Shown: positions 11,720 to 26,700, numbered from the stretch's first letter. The stretch: 64,000 nt of DNA from Acanthococcus lagerstroemiae (GCA_031841125.1 CM063113.1:28231312-28295311); one strand, 5' to 3'. Made by a program: numbers and translations. The notes: generated from the sequence alone by a model not told the origin.

Positions 11720-14700
11720 TTAACTCATAGCGTCTTCAAGCAGGGCGTCTAATTCTCTCAAGTGCTGCATTTTACTTCCTGTAGCTGGCGAGGCAGCTGT
11801 TGGACGACCACAATACCTGAAGAAGAAATAGAAACAGATAGTAGTCTCGAATAATACTGAGTTTCCGCTTTGTCCATGAAGTTCGATGTTATTCATTTCA
11901 TCGAGCTGAGTAAAAAAGCCTCCTTGGGGAGGCATCTTCTAAAAGAATTTTATAATCAAAGGGCAATGCTCACCTAATAGGTCGTGATCCAGCAAGCGTA
12001 GTATGGAATCTAGGCTGCACGTACGTCCAGTAACCTTGATTTTTATGCTCTTCCTGAGCCCATATGATTTCGGCATTCGGGTACTTATTGCATTCTTGTT
12101 TAATTAAATCGAACGGGAAGGGTGAAATCTGCGGCAAATAAAGTCTAACATTTTTACCTAATTGACGGTCACAACAATATTCCTGAAGAACACTTCCAGT
12201 GATTATCAGCCCACACCCACATGCACTATGAATAACCAAACAAACGCGCCCCTTTCTCGACAACCAATCCCGTTTCACGAGCTCTCCGACCTTACCTGTT
12301 CAACTCTAGCAATACAAACATCAGAATCCAACTTCTTATCACTTCTAGCTTTCTTCAGATCGTAGTACACCTTTCCGCTGCAAAACACGATTTTACGGAC
12401 GTTGGACGCGTTACTGACAGCCGGACCGTTATCCGGAATCACCCTGCAAACAACATATCCAAAACCGGTAAGTACACAGAGCTACGAATACTCACACACC
12501 GAAAGTGATTGTCACCAACCTCAAGAACTCGGTGTTTTCGGTCATTTCATCGAAACTGGATCTGGCTTCCGGGTGACGTAGCAGCGATTTCGGCGTCATT
12601 ATGATCAGCGGCTTACGGAAGGGTAATGCGATTTGACGACGCAGGATGTGGAAGTAGTTAGCCGGGGTCGAGCAATTGGCCACCTGTGCGAGGATGCAGA
12701 TATTTTCGTCATTCAAAACTTTTTCTACGTGGCGGGAAAGAAATTGCAACTGAAAAATGACGATCACTTACAATCCAGTTGATGTCGTGCAACTGACGGA
12801 TGCCAAATTCGTCGCTCTCCGGTGGGAAGTAGTCGGGGTCGTCGGACGACATTTGTAGGAAACGTTCTGGACGAGCTGATGAATGTTCGGGGCCCTGGTG
12901 AACAGATCAGACGTTACTGCAACTCCACGAGTACGGAAAGTACATACAAACGATCGCACAAAACCAATGCCCAGAACTTACCATTCCTTCCAGACCGTGG
13001 GGCAGTAGCATGACTAGACCAGACTGTCTCACCCATTTGGCCTGACCAGAGCTGATGAACTGGTCGATGATGCACTGGGCGGTGTTGTTGAAATCGCCGA
13101 ATTGAGCTTCCCAACAGACTAATGCGTTCGGGTTGGTCATCGAGAATCCTAATTCAAAACCTGTAACCGGAAACCAATGGATTGAAAAATACGCGTAAGT
13201 TCGGGGTTCGTATTGCCCAACTAGGTGACGAAACTGAAAGAAATTAGCGCGGTGAGAGCACGAAGCAGAATACATCGACATGTTTCACTCGGCGCAGAAA
13301 CTCCTTACCTAACACGGCGAATTCTGATAGAGAGCTGTTGCACACCGTGTACGGAGCTTGGTCCGGGTACAGATTGGACAGAGGTCGATACGTGGCCTTG
13401 TCGACCAGTTGATGGTGGAGAACGTGATGCCGATGACTGAATGTGCCTCGCTCTACGTCCTGTCCACTGAGCCGCACGTGAATGCCTTCTTTCAGCAGCG
13501 AACCAAACGCCATTGCCTCACTCATCGCCCAATCCACCTGTCGCTCTTCCACCATCTGCATTCGCGCCTTCAAAATACGTTCGATACCTAGGAATAAACA
13601 AAGCCCGCCGTCAACGTATTAAATTGTGGGCAAACAAACCACGGAAACTCATCATGGTGCAGAGCCGCAAGAAAGTTTACCTCTGTGAATTACGAATTCG
13701 GCGGCGTTAGGAGGCGGCGACGAGAATCGTTTGCCGATATGTAGCAGCGTGTCTTCTTTGATACCGGTCGGCGACATTTTCAGGGGATCTTTTCCTTCGA
13801 AGAAGCCGGACCACGGCGAGTCCAACCAGTCTTTATATTTAATGTGAGTCTCTTTCCTTGCGTTCAGGTATGCTTCCTCGCAAATTTTGTCGTATTTCTC
13901 TTGAACATCCTGCAGTCATGATAAGAATGATTCAATTCGAAACAGCGCATCAAGTTTAAGAAGATGTAAGAACAAGGGAACACGACCGTGAACAATGTGT
14001 CATTCGTTAGCTCGAGCAAAACACGTAGGGAGATGAACCCCTCAAAGAACCCTAATGTACCTTCACTTGTTCCTCCGTTACGACTCCTTCTTTGACTAAT
14101 TTCTCCGAATACTGATTTAATACTGGTTTCGTTTTCTTAATAATGCTGTACATCAACGGCTGCGTGAACATCGGCTCGTCAATTTCGTTGTGTCCGTTTC
14201 GACGGTAGGCAACCTACACATACAGCGCACGACATACATGTAATTCGGGTCAATTATGCAGAATGGTTAAACAATGCACTCCGAATCGATTTCAAAAGCA
14301 TTGAATTGATTTCAAAAGCAACACACTTACAATATCGATAACCACGTCTTTGTGGAACGTGTTTCGCCACTCGGCGGCGATGTTACACACGTGCATAACA
14401 GCCTCAGGGTCGTCCGAATTCACGTGGAATATCGGGGCGTTCACCACACGGGCTACGTCTGAAATTCAAAATGAGATTAAATTATTATTTTTTTTTTTTT
14501 TTAGAAAACTTGAAAAATTAGGAAACTAAGAGGTGGGTTTTCGACTGGGTTTCGCTTTCAGTTTCCAGTGATCATGCGAGACTATTCTCTATTCTTGCAA
14601 GAGAGAAGGAGGTGTCGGACTCAAATTTGCCAACTGAGAACCCGAAATCTGCTGAGTTTACGAAGTTGATACGCACACAAACAGAAAAAAAGCACCCTTG

Positions 14701-17700
14701 GTCGCGAGCCCCCTGCTGGTTATTACTTGAATTAGGGGTGTAGTATTCAGAAGTACGGTTTCAATTAAGAGGTTCTCATGTAAAAATCAAAAGATTCTAG
14801 TAAGAGTCTGTCTAAAGTGGAGACAAGGATATACTGAATGTACATGTTACGGTACATGATGTAAACCTAATACTGACGTTAATGGCCGGGAAATAACGTT
14901 AACTATGAAAACCAACGGGCATGCACGTTAAAGACCGGGAAATATTGTGAACACCCATTTTGTCAACAATTTACTTGGAAAGTCTTAGAACTGGACCGGG
15001 CTTTCTCAAGATTTCCCAATACATCTTGAGAAATCTTGGCATTGTGGGCCATCTTGATATGAGTAGTCCGGCTAAATAGCTAAAATAGTTTATGTTAAAA
15101 CTATTCAGTTTTGTCGTCATACTGGGAACGGGTAACTCTGAGAATGTGTACCCGATGCGCAAAATCCCACCACTTACCGGGATAACTAAACGGGAAAAAG
15201 GGTCACCCGAGGGTGACAAATTGGTAACTTTTCCACGGGTAACTGGGTACCTAGAGGGAAACTGAATTCGCAACGGGTACCAGGAAGCCTGAGGTCCAAA
15301 GGCGAGATTTATTTATTTGGCTTGAATAGGTCAACAATAACCGAACTCGTTCAAAGTCGACCAAATTCAAATAAAATTGACAAAACAGATAATCCTATAA
15401 TATGAAATGTGCAGGGGTGGAGTGAGCCCCTCTCCCACACACACATGAATCTTCGAAATCGACATTTTCCAGAAAATTTAGTCATTTAGTTGACATTTTG
15501 GAACATTTTAGACAGTATAATACAATAACGCGCACGTTATTTCCCGAACTATACTAGGCAAGGTCGATCAGCTCGGGAAGTGATGATAATTTGAACGTGT
15601 ACCAACATGGCCCAGGTAGCTATGTAAATTACGTCATATCCCGGTCATTAACACCACGGCCCAATGCCCGGGAATTCACGTTCGATCCAGAATTTACATC
15701 ATGTACCGTAACATACACACAGACTACAGACAGAAGGAATAGTGAAAATCCCGGACTCCGGTTCTTGGCCTTGTTTTTCAGATGGGTTAACCGACAACCT
15801 GTCTTTCCGGTCTTGGGATAATAAATCCGCCCCTACAATCTTCAAATCTTCTGAGTAAGCAACCTGCCAGTCAATAAATCTCGCCGTCCATTTTCCTGCC
15901 TGTCTCCAGCCCAGAAGTCTTTCCTAGAACATGGAAGGACGGATGAGGTTCCATGTTCAACTAGCCAGGGACAAAGATATATTGCATAAGGGATGCTATG
16001 TCTGACCTGGAAGCTGGAAGGATCTTTATTCTTGGATCTGGACTCCATCCCCCCCCCCCCGGTAATGCTGCTTTCCCACTGGTTTTGGTTAATCTTGGAT
16101 AATAGATTTGTCCCCGGTAGTTTTTCTCCAATAGAGAGTACAAAGGCCACGTGTTTTAGAAAAAGAAGAAGAAAATAATAGAAAATTTGAGCGATTTTCG
16201 AAACTTATAATTGACTACTGATATCGTATTTCATGATATTTTTGATCCTTAATCCTCCTCCCATCATTTGGTCACCAACTTTGGAAAAAAGGTGATCTCA
16301 GTTTTTCATAAACTAAAACAGAAAGCTGAAACTGTTATACATCATATTTCTCATACTCCCCCATATCGACAAATCCTTTCTAACTTGTCCCCATGAAAAA
16401 TGCCGAGGAAATACTGCCTGATACTTCGTTGTCGACACTGCTACTGATGCAGCATATGAGAAATACATGCAGTATGACAGTTAAAAGTTCCTGGTGGCTG
16501 TAAATATGGCAGTCGGCTACCAGGATTACTGCCGAAGTATTTCAGTGGTTTTACAGCCAACTCATTGCCAATTATACTGACAGTGCTGTCACCAGGGATG
16601 CGAAGAAGCCAGTAGCTGGAAGTCAGAAGCCGGAAGTTTTGCAGTTTTAGAACAATGTTGCAAAGCCAGAAGTTGAAAGCTGAATGAGTAAAAAAATGGA
16701 AGCTGGAAGCGGAAGCTGAAAGTTTTTTTTAGCTTCCAATTGACTCTACAACATTTTTGAAAGATTTTTTACTCAAAGTCAAAAGCCCAAAAAAGAGAAC
16801 TAATGTACCTCTTCTACTCTACCTCACTTCACTTTATTTTCCCTCATTTTCTAAAAAGAACCTCCCCTAATTATAAGAACCTTGGGTGATACATAGGTAA
16901 AAGAAGCTGGAATCTAGAAGCCAGAAGCCAAAAAAAATATTGAAAGTTAGAAGCTCATATACTGAGGCTGAAAGCGAGAAGCTAGATGAGATTTGGAGGC
17001 TAGAAGCCGGAAGCGGAAGCTGTATCGTTCTACTTCCACATCCCTGGCTGTCACTGTTATACTGCCGATTCTACTGCCAGTTTACGCACTGCAAACTCCC
17101 TGCCAATTATACAGACTGTACTGCCATTGAGCAGTGCCAAGTCTCTGCAGAAGCTCAATACTGTTTGGCCGTAATAGTTGGGCATTGTGGCAATGCTGCC
17201 GCATTTACAACTAAGTTCTATTTTCTCTTTTTTGATGGCGAAATTTACAAAAATCTTCATGAAGTTGCCCCAGGAAGTTGTTTTATTATGGATAATAGTG
17301 GGACACGGCAGAAACAAGTTGAATGATTCGGACATAAACGAAAATAGATCAGGGTTTACTAAGGAGCCCATAACTATTTCGTAATACTCGTTTTTTCCGT
17401 TTTTTTTTGTTTTTTTTCACTCAACAAAATATTGAACATAAAATGAAATAAAAACAGGTACTAGTGAAGTTTTTATTAGTTGATAAAGTTGATAAAATTC
17501 TAAGGAATGTTCGAGAAACGAAACCTCAGTTTCAACTGAAATTCTGTTGATCAAGTCAACACTCCAATTTCCATACTGAAGCTTCCTGTGGCACTCGAAT
17601 AGTAGAGGAGGAGGGGGGGGGGGCCTTAAGAAGAAATTCAATGACAGGAAAAACTCCAAATGCAATCTAACATTACAATTCGCAATTCTAGTTTTCAGCC

Positions 17701-20700
17701 TCCCTACGAAGTTTGAGGAGGGGCTGGGATTAGGAGAAGAACCTTGAAAAATGAATTCAGCGTGCTCGAAAAAACTCCATGAATCCACCTTTATACCTCA
17801 AATTATATCCTGATACTTTTGAGGTACCATCTCGGTCACCTGTTTCTCAAACCAGACCATTATGTCCCTCAGGTAAGTTAGTTTTCAATATAAGATCAAG
17901 CAGTGGAGTAGCTAGGATTTTACCAGGGGGGGGGCACAGGAAGATGGAAGATTTTCAAGGGAGAAAAAGTCAAAAATTAAGGTATTTTTAAAAAATTGCC
18001 GATATTCGCGGACTATTTTATAAAAATGAAGGTAAGATTACTGCTCGAGCAAAATTTTTTCTAAAAAACAGGTTTTAAAGGCGAAAAATTGCTCATTTTT
18101 GCATATTTTACATCAACTTCAAGTGCCTGGAGGGGGGGGGGGCATTCGTCCTCTTCGCCTCCCTGGCTACGCCACTGAGATCAAGTTAAATTGGGAAATA
18201 AACTCAGTGGCTTCGTAACTACACGAGTTCATATCTTCTCCTATTGGGATTGTTGACAGTATATTGATTTTAATTTGTGATTATTAGTTGCTCCCAAAGT
18301 AGGGCCCATTAGTTTCCAGGCCCGTATCGAGCCAAGGTTTCACGTAAGCGCTCCCACTCTTTCCTGTGCTTTGTTATTGCTTGAAAGTTTTTATTTATTT
18401 TTTAATTTATTCATGTCGTCCTTCCATCTTGTAATTTGTTTGCCCCTCCTTCTTTCTCCGTCCCACGGCTGCCAAAATGCTGCTCTATAGGTCCATCGGA
18501 CGTCCACGAGGCGGGAGATATGACCAGCCCAGTTCCATTTGTTATTTCTGATATATCTAATTGTATCGATGTTATTTTTCAGTTTTGTTTTCATCGTTGC
18601 TGTATTTATATGGTCTCTCCTGCTTATGTTCAACATTGACCTTTCTATCGCATTCTGCATGACTCTAATTTTATTTAGGATTTTTCTTTTAGAGGCTATG
18701 TTTGACATCCGTAGGTTAGGGCGGGTCCGACGTACATATTGAATACTTGAGTTTTTCCTTTGTACTAAAGTTGTCTTTGAAAATATCTTTCAGAGACACC
18801 TATTTCGACATGCTTTTGTTATTCGTATATTTACTTCATTTTCAATTTGGTTTTTAAAAGCTATTTTTTGGCCCAGGTAAGTTCCCTCCTTTACTATTTC
18901 GATATCTTTTCCGGCTATTGGAATTTTCTTTTGCCCCAATGTTTTCGAAAGGATTTTGTTTTTTTTGGGTATTTATTATTAGTCCTGCTTTTTTGCTTTG
19001 CCTGTTTAGGTCTTTTAACATTTCCTTTAGTTTGTCTAGTGTTTCTGTAAAAAGAACGATATTGTCTGACTACCGTTCATGTTAATTCCCCTCCCCTCCC
19101 CTCACAGTTCAGATTTCTAAATACATATTTCTTTCAACGCGCAGTTCAATAGAATAAGCGATAAGGAGTCGCCTTGTCTCCTTCCTTTTTTGATATCAAA
19201 ATATTCGCCCGTCGTGTTCGTCCTAATCTAGCTTTCATTTTTTAAATATATTTCGTATATTAGTTTCATAAATTTTAGGGGAGTTCCTTGATTTTTAAGC
19301 GAGCTTAGAAGAAATTCGTGGCTTATAGAGGCAAAGGCATTGTTGTAGTCTATTAGTCCTATGTGTATGTCTTTTCCGTTCTCGTTACATTTTTCTATTA
19401 TCTGATTGACCGTGTGTACATGGTTCACTGTTGAGAAGGATGAGTTCATATCGTCTCCATATTTTCCCACATTATATCCCATATAATTTTCGACTCAGAA
19501 GCTCTCATCAGGAGCTCTTATTTTCAATCTCAGAGATCAATTAATTTCAAAAATGGATTCCGCATTTTGCAACCCTCAAAACCTGTATGAGTCGATATTT
19601 TCATTCAATTTTTTGATTTCACTTCCCCTCTCAAGGGTTACAATTTAAAATACCGTTCGAATGAAATGAAATGAAAAAAAAAAAAAACAAAACAAAAACC
19701 TCAGAGCCATTCAAAATCGAATATTCAACATTAATACCTCTGTTTTATTATGTGGAATTTTTGACCTTCATTCCCCCAAGCAAATATTCTATGCTCTATT
19801 TTCACTTTCAACACAGTGATTTCTCTTGAATCTCGAAAATTTTACAGCAGTTTTTCGGCTACCACATTTTTTAATAGATCATTAGAGCATCCGCTACGCT
19901 ACGAAGGAGATGACTACTGAGGTAAGGAGATTCACAACAATACCTTCTTTCACCCACCACACAAAATATTCCAATCTTCGTGGGTTCTTTGGCAAAATTA
20001 AGTTACGAATATTGAAGGTCGTTTTCCTTTCTCTGGTTTAGTACCAAAATCATCGTTAGCGTGCCATCATCACCATCACTGCCAGAAAAATTTCCAGGTC
20101 CAAGGCAGATAGCAAGTGAGCCAGTCAGTCAGTCAATGAGATAGACATGTAGGGTGTCTACAGAAATTGAAAAGTAAAAATGAAATACTTTCTCAGGACC
20201 CTCCGCAGGACTGTATCCGGTATATTTTCCATATTTTCCCCGAGTGTGCAAATCTTTTTTTTGTTTTGTTTCCAGTTGTTTTATTTCCTTTACCCCTCCC
20301 TCCTTATGAATATAGATCCTGCGCTACACTTTTAATGATCAATCACAGGAATCGCAAAAAATTTATAATTTAATATTGGAAATAAATTTATTATCTGTAA
20401 TTATTATTGTTGAACGTGCCATCTTTTACAACGAACGTTGATTTTTGAGGGGTGTGGTTTTAAAAACAAGTATTAACAAAAATGAAGGACTTTTCAATTT
20501 ATTATTTTTTTTAATTTCAGCACTTTCCTGGATTTCTAGGACCTACTTTCAAAATTCAGTACTTTTTAGCACCTGTAGACACCCTGACGTGGCACGTCTC
20601 TGTACATTGAAACCGGTCTTCTCAGTTTTGTGGCCAGTTTCGGGGAAAATTTAGAATCACCGACAGACAGATAGCCAGACAAACAGGACAGAAAAATAAG

Positions 20701-23700
20701 TGCGCAGCACAGCGCAGTCTCTCATACTTTTTCGGTCTCATTGACCGAAACTTTGATTAACAAACAACTTCACCACGACAGTCGGCATTCAGAAAGTCTT
20801 CCTTCCCCAACTCAACCCTCATACATTTGGCATCGTCACGGCCCTAATAACAGTTTATATGGTTAAAAAGCCCGATCTGATGCATGTTCAAGGACAAACG
20901 TTGTTCTATAGCAAGGACCCGATCCATCATTGCTGAACTCCAGCCGAGTATCAACTCCATCGAATGCTTCGAATACTTCTTGTGTACGAGCGAGCTCAAA
21001 CCTACCTGTACAGTACGGAGACGATCTGGAGTGTCGCGGATCGGTGGTGAAACCGATTTGGTTGTTGACGACAATGTGAACGGTGCCGTGAGTCGTGTAA
21101 TCCGGCAAATCTGACAAGTGGAATGTTTCGTATACTACGCCTTGGCCGCAGAAAGCAGCGTCACCGTGCAACAAAACTGACATGACCTGTAACACAACAT
21201 GACCTTTTCAGTTCATGCGTTTTCTTTTCTCCATTTTTATCGCTTCCATTAACGTTACTACCTTTTTGCCTTCACCATCGCCTCTGTAGAACTGTTCGGC
21301 TCGCGTCTTGCCCTGCACCACGGGATCGACCGCTTCCAAATGCGAGGGATTCGCGACGACCGCCAGTCGAATGTTTTTGTTCGTCACTCGGTTCAGCCGC
21401 TCGATGTACGTACCCAAGTGATATTTAACGTCACCTGAGCCCTGCAAGTGACCGAAATTAGGGTTACTTCTATCATCAAGTACTGCTAAATAACACATTG
21501 TTCATACACAATCTGTCAGGATGTCAGCAGCTAAGTATACACCTATGTTTTTTCTTTCTTCGATAGACCTGTATCCAGGGCGAGAGGCAAGGGGTACTGC
21601 CAAGTTTACAACTCTCGTAGCTCCCGTTAGTACAAAAATAAATTAGTTTCCCGCTCTTTTGGACTTTTGCTCCTCCAATAGTTTAATTATCTCCTCCCAC
21701 AGTAATCAGAGTCTGAGTACGGGTTTGTTTTTCATACGCAATATTTTTCCTATTACTAATTATTTCGTTATCTCGACTGCAGATAACTCCAAACTCAGCC
21801 ACGCCGCTACGTCACAGTGGTCATTTCCTCTTTTCTGTGTATCTACGATATCACATCCAGAACGATGAGCGATAAAGCTATACGAAAAGTTGTTCGATAA
21901 AATATGCGGACGCTCATCCGACTTATTCGCGACGGAGAGAGTCGATTACGCAACGTAAGAACGCGGGCTCAACGTACGTCATCAGCCGCTTCCAACGCCG
22001 CAAACTGCGTAAATATTTGCTCGAGCGGTTTTCTGCAGACGTTCGCCAGGATATTGAGGCGTCCTCGATGAGGCATACCGATCACTACGGACTCGACACC
22101 CAGTTCGGTCGATTTGTCGATCACCTGCTTCATGGCCGGAATCAGGATCTCGGCGCCTTCCAATCCGAAACGTTTTTCGCTCGACCATTTACGAGCCAGA
22201 AAGGCTTCGAATCTGCAAACATGAGAGAAAAAGAGTTTGTATCAAAGTCACGTCGACCAATCGGACACGCGGATTATTCGATATGAGTTGGCGTGACCGA
22301 GGCACAGTTCGCAATCGCCATGAGTGTAGCATCCGGGCGATTAAATTAATTGCGCAAGTTGCGAACACCCAAATTTTCCCGTAGCGAAAGGAAAATTACA
22401 GCTGTTGAATACCACGATTGCAATCCGATATAATTTTTCTTCACCATGTCAAAGTATAAGAATGAAAAGACACTAATTATCCGATTTGGGTTCCACCGCT
22501 TCACATTTATCGAATACCAGATTATAATTTCGGGTTTTGCTAACTGCGCTTGAAAATGTTGGAGAATATCGTCAACGAAGAACGTGACCATATCTATAAA
22601 ATTCAACTAGCCAAACAGAGTCCCAACCTGGGCGTGAGTTCGTTAACACAGGGGTAGGGGATATCAAGTCTGTGACTACATCAAGACTTCTGACTCTTCA
22701 CAAGTTGTTGAGTCACGCCCGTCTAACTTCTCAGATACAATTTGCCAGACCACTGGGATTTAAACCTGCACTAAGGCGCGCTGCAAAATTACCTGCGCGG
22801 GTGTTAGCGGGTGAAAATGAGTGAGTGATCATGTGTACTTTCAAACAGAAACACCGCTATCTTGAGTAGGGTAAAAAACTGAATAAAAATTATTCTGCCA
22901 GTAGAACTGATTATAATTTAATTTTTTGGTGATGATGCAGTTGAATATAAGACAAATTTTCTTTGAAAGTGAATTTCTAATTGACTTAATGATAGTTCAA
23001 GTTTGCTAATTGCTACACGCTTACGGTAAATCATACGTGATCACTCACACATATGCAGGACTGCCAACACTTGAAACTCTAAGTTTGAATCCCAATGTTA
23101 ACCACCAGCCGGCATGATCGTAATTAACATAGTCTGCCACAACAAGAAAATGGAACCTCACTACATTTTGCGCCGAGCCCTCCAAGAGAATGATAAGTAT
23201 CCATCAGGTCGATTAGCATTGTGCTTTTTTTCTCAATTATTCTACGTTTTTCATGCATTTTACGCCATGTGAGATAATTTACATGTTATACTTTGTACTT
23301 CTGAAACGTAGAAAACAGTTTATGTGTAAACTATCAACACTAGTACGTCTCCCTCCAAACATCTGGAGCACTTGTCATTCGTTCAAATGTCAATGTAAAT
23401 AAAAATCTGAGAACTACACCTACATCTACGTCGTACGAGTCCAGCAGCCAGGCGATCCGTATCTTAGATCCTGGAGTTGTTTCCTAAGGGGGGGGGGGAG
23501 GTAGGTTTTTAGTAAATCGAAATAAGACTTAAATCTTTCCGCCCCGCCCACATGTCTGCTTGATCATTTGTCGTCAGAAGTAGCGTAAGTAGAGGAGGAG
23601 GACGGAAGATGTACTGGCAAGCAAAAAAATCCTACCTCTAGAATTTTGCTTCAGTTCGCAATGTAAAAGAAAGAAAAAAAAGTGAAAAAAAAGTTGAGAA

Positions 23701-26700
23701 TCAAATGTTAGTTGAAAAGGTTCTAAAATTTTATCTTTTCACACATACATAAACAACGCCATTTTTCGTATCAGTTTCCCGAACAGAAATGGTACATTTC
23801 GATGCAAGTGCGAAAATGCACCTTCTCACAACGAACGTGAATTTCCGCACTCGCCTTCTGCGGAAAAGTAAAATTTTTGCACTGTTTTTTGTCACAACAT
23901 GCGGAATTGCTCAAAGTCGTTTTTTAAAGAATTTGTAAAAAAAAATCATTATTATGTGTTAAATGAGCGGAACTACTTATATCACAATATAATATTTCCC
24001 CATAGTCCGAGAAATATCTCACCCCTTCTTATAAGGGAGTGACACATGACGTCACCAGAACGCTCCTTATCAATGTTGGGGGAAAGAAGCAAAATGAAAT
24101 ACATGTAGTCTAATGGAAATTCAACGAATTTTTCCATTTATGTCGAAATTTCTCGAAAGTAATTGGAATTACTTGAAAAATGATAAGAATGAAATTTGCA
24201 GGAAACGGTATTTACATTTTTATAAAGCAACTTCCGTATAATTTCGAACATTTTCTCGCGAATTATTACAATTTGAAAATTGACTATGCTAGTAAGTAGC
24301 TCAAAATTTTGAATTATGTACTTCGGATTTACGTTATTTCTAATTAAATTTAGTAATAACTGTCAACTTTCCACCACCCATTGCCAAAAACTCGGTTTAA
24401 TTTGAAGAAAAAAAAACCCGCAAAATTATTCAGTCATTTTTATCAATTTTATCAAACTTGGGGGCAAAATATGTAAACAAAGCCAAAAAGTGCCATCCCC
24501 AATACCATCGTCGGTCTGTCTGCTTATATGTGTACGTCTCTATCGAAAGGGCCCACTTTGTCGGTATAGAGTGAAGAGCAGAGACTTACACTAGACAAAA
24601 TTACCTTTCGAATGGGACCTTAACCAGCTCTATAACGTTACAGGAATATACGATTTTGAATTTCTGAAACTGAAGTACGGAAAAGCTATATTTTGAGAAT
24701 AACGCGTTTGAAAGTTCGTGAAGTGATCAATAGTGAAAACTTCCTTCACGAAAAAAAACAAACTGTATCGACAACTTGGGCCCTTTCTATTTCTACGCAT
24801 TTCATACTTTGGAGTTGGAACGGAGTGAGATATCGAAAAACGGCGAAGTTGAGGTGAAAGAGCAGGATTCCTACAATCCAAAACGCTAATAATCTAAAAA
24901 TTGGGTTTCAGGTCGAAATTCAGAAAAACGGCTCCGCAGCCGAAACTAAGATCGACAAAGTGGGTCCTTTCGATCGAGACGAATACATATATACGTCTGA
25001 TTACCTGTCAGTCTCGGATCCAGGAACTTTTTCCTCATGAGGCAGAGAACTGGATTCCAATACACCCAACAAACTGAATATAGGATTCAGAAATACAGAG
25101 GATTTTGGCTCCCGGATGCTGGACCTCGTCTCTCAGTTTAGGCTTCAATGGTGGAAAAAACAGACCCGACAACCCATTAATCGATTGGCTTGTATTCATC
25201 TGTCCAATCTGCTAATCAATCATTTGGTCAGTCAGTCAGTCAGGTTGTCTGTCTTTCAGCATCCCTGCCCGTCTGCTTACCACCTTGTCTCGGATCCTGG
25301 AGTTTCTCCCCCAGAGGTAGAAATCAGGTTTCTAGTACGCGGAACATATCGAATATAAGTAATCAGAAATCCGAGGATTTTGGTACTTCAATATTGCACC
25401 CAACTATCAGGTGCCATACCCGTTGCCGGATGTTGGCGATCGCGGTTTCTGACGTGCGACTTTACTGGGCAGGGTTAGTCGAGGTAGTTTGCCTTTGCTT
25501 TCCCCACGGTTTGTTGCGTTAGAGTTTTCCTTCTCTGTGCCGGAGAGTGTGCAGCCGCAGTTCGCTCACTAGCCACGTGTTTCACGACGTTGATAAGCTA
25601 GCCACGACGTGTACCCGACAGTCCCAATTTTTTAGATCCGATGGTAACACGCCCTTGATTGTGATGTCTTGTTCTTTCGAACTGGCGGGGTTACAGGACG
25701 CGTTATCTTCCCGCCTCGATTGTAGTCGCTGTGTTCGCTAGGATGATAGTGGGGGCATTCGAATATCACTAGCTTTCCGGCGTTCTTGGGAATTGAACCC
25801 GAGACGCAAGGATTGCGAAGCGGACCCGTTAACCACTCGGCCACACAGTGAATCGAGGTGGGAAGATAACGCGTCCTGTAAACCCGCCAGTTCGAACGAA
25901 CAAGGCATCACAATCACAGGGCGTGTTACCACCGGATCTAAAAGATTGGAACTGTCGGGTGCACGTCGTGGCTAGTAAGCGAACTGCGGCTACACACTCT
26001 GGCATAGAGAAGAAAAACTCTAACGCAACTAACCATGGGGAAAGCCTGCCCAGGAAAATCGCGCGACAGAAACCTCGATCGCCAACATCCGACAATGGTT
26101 ACGGAAGCTGATATTTATTTTTTGAATATTGCACCGCTTCTCTCGATTTCGGTATCAACGGCGATGAAAGGGAGCTCGTCTACCTATTAATCTACCTACT
26201 AGTATCCACTTCTCTCTGTTCAACTACCGGCTTTCCATCTGTCAACCCGGTTGCTTGCTTCTATTTGTCCTATCTATCTGATTAATTCTCTGATTGATAC
26301 AATAGCTGACTCGCTCGCTTCCTCTCCGACTGGATCTTTGAACAACAAACATCTGCAACTTCCAATTTCTGGAATCCACTCGGGGTTCTCACCGGAGGAT
26401 GAGGCGGACAGACTGATTAAAAGGTTAATGGCAAGATACCCGACAGGATGGCATAATTTCCACTTTAGAGCGAGCATATCACGTTACAACTTAGCCACCC
26501 CGGACCAGGAACGACAGCTAAGTTACTACCTAGGTTCTGTGCCCCAGCGCGCTCGATTCGTTACACCAGCTCATATCCACAATTCTACACCGAGACACTG
26601 CTCTATACTAACCCGGTGGCTCGCGTCAGCCGCGCTAATATCAGCCGTTTCTGATTTTCGGACATCTGCATGATGCCGGGCGTCTCCATACGCTGGCGAA

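Noticed and set aside
13225..13710. Plus-strand open frames of 60-77 codons
   Set aside because: They are antisense shadows of OGDH exons 10-12, whose minus-strand frame is unmistakable.
20884..22286. Plus-strand open frames of 76 and 89 codons
   Set aside because: Antisense to OGDH exons 5-7.
25785..25855. A functional tRNA gene on the minus strand
   Set aside because: A and B boxes are present, but the acceptor-stem halves do not pair and the sequence continues into a SINE body.
26251..26673. 140-codon plus-strand open frame
   Set aside because: Its end is antisense to OGDH exon 4 and the rest is intronic with no recognisable domain or splice context.
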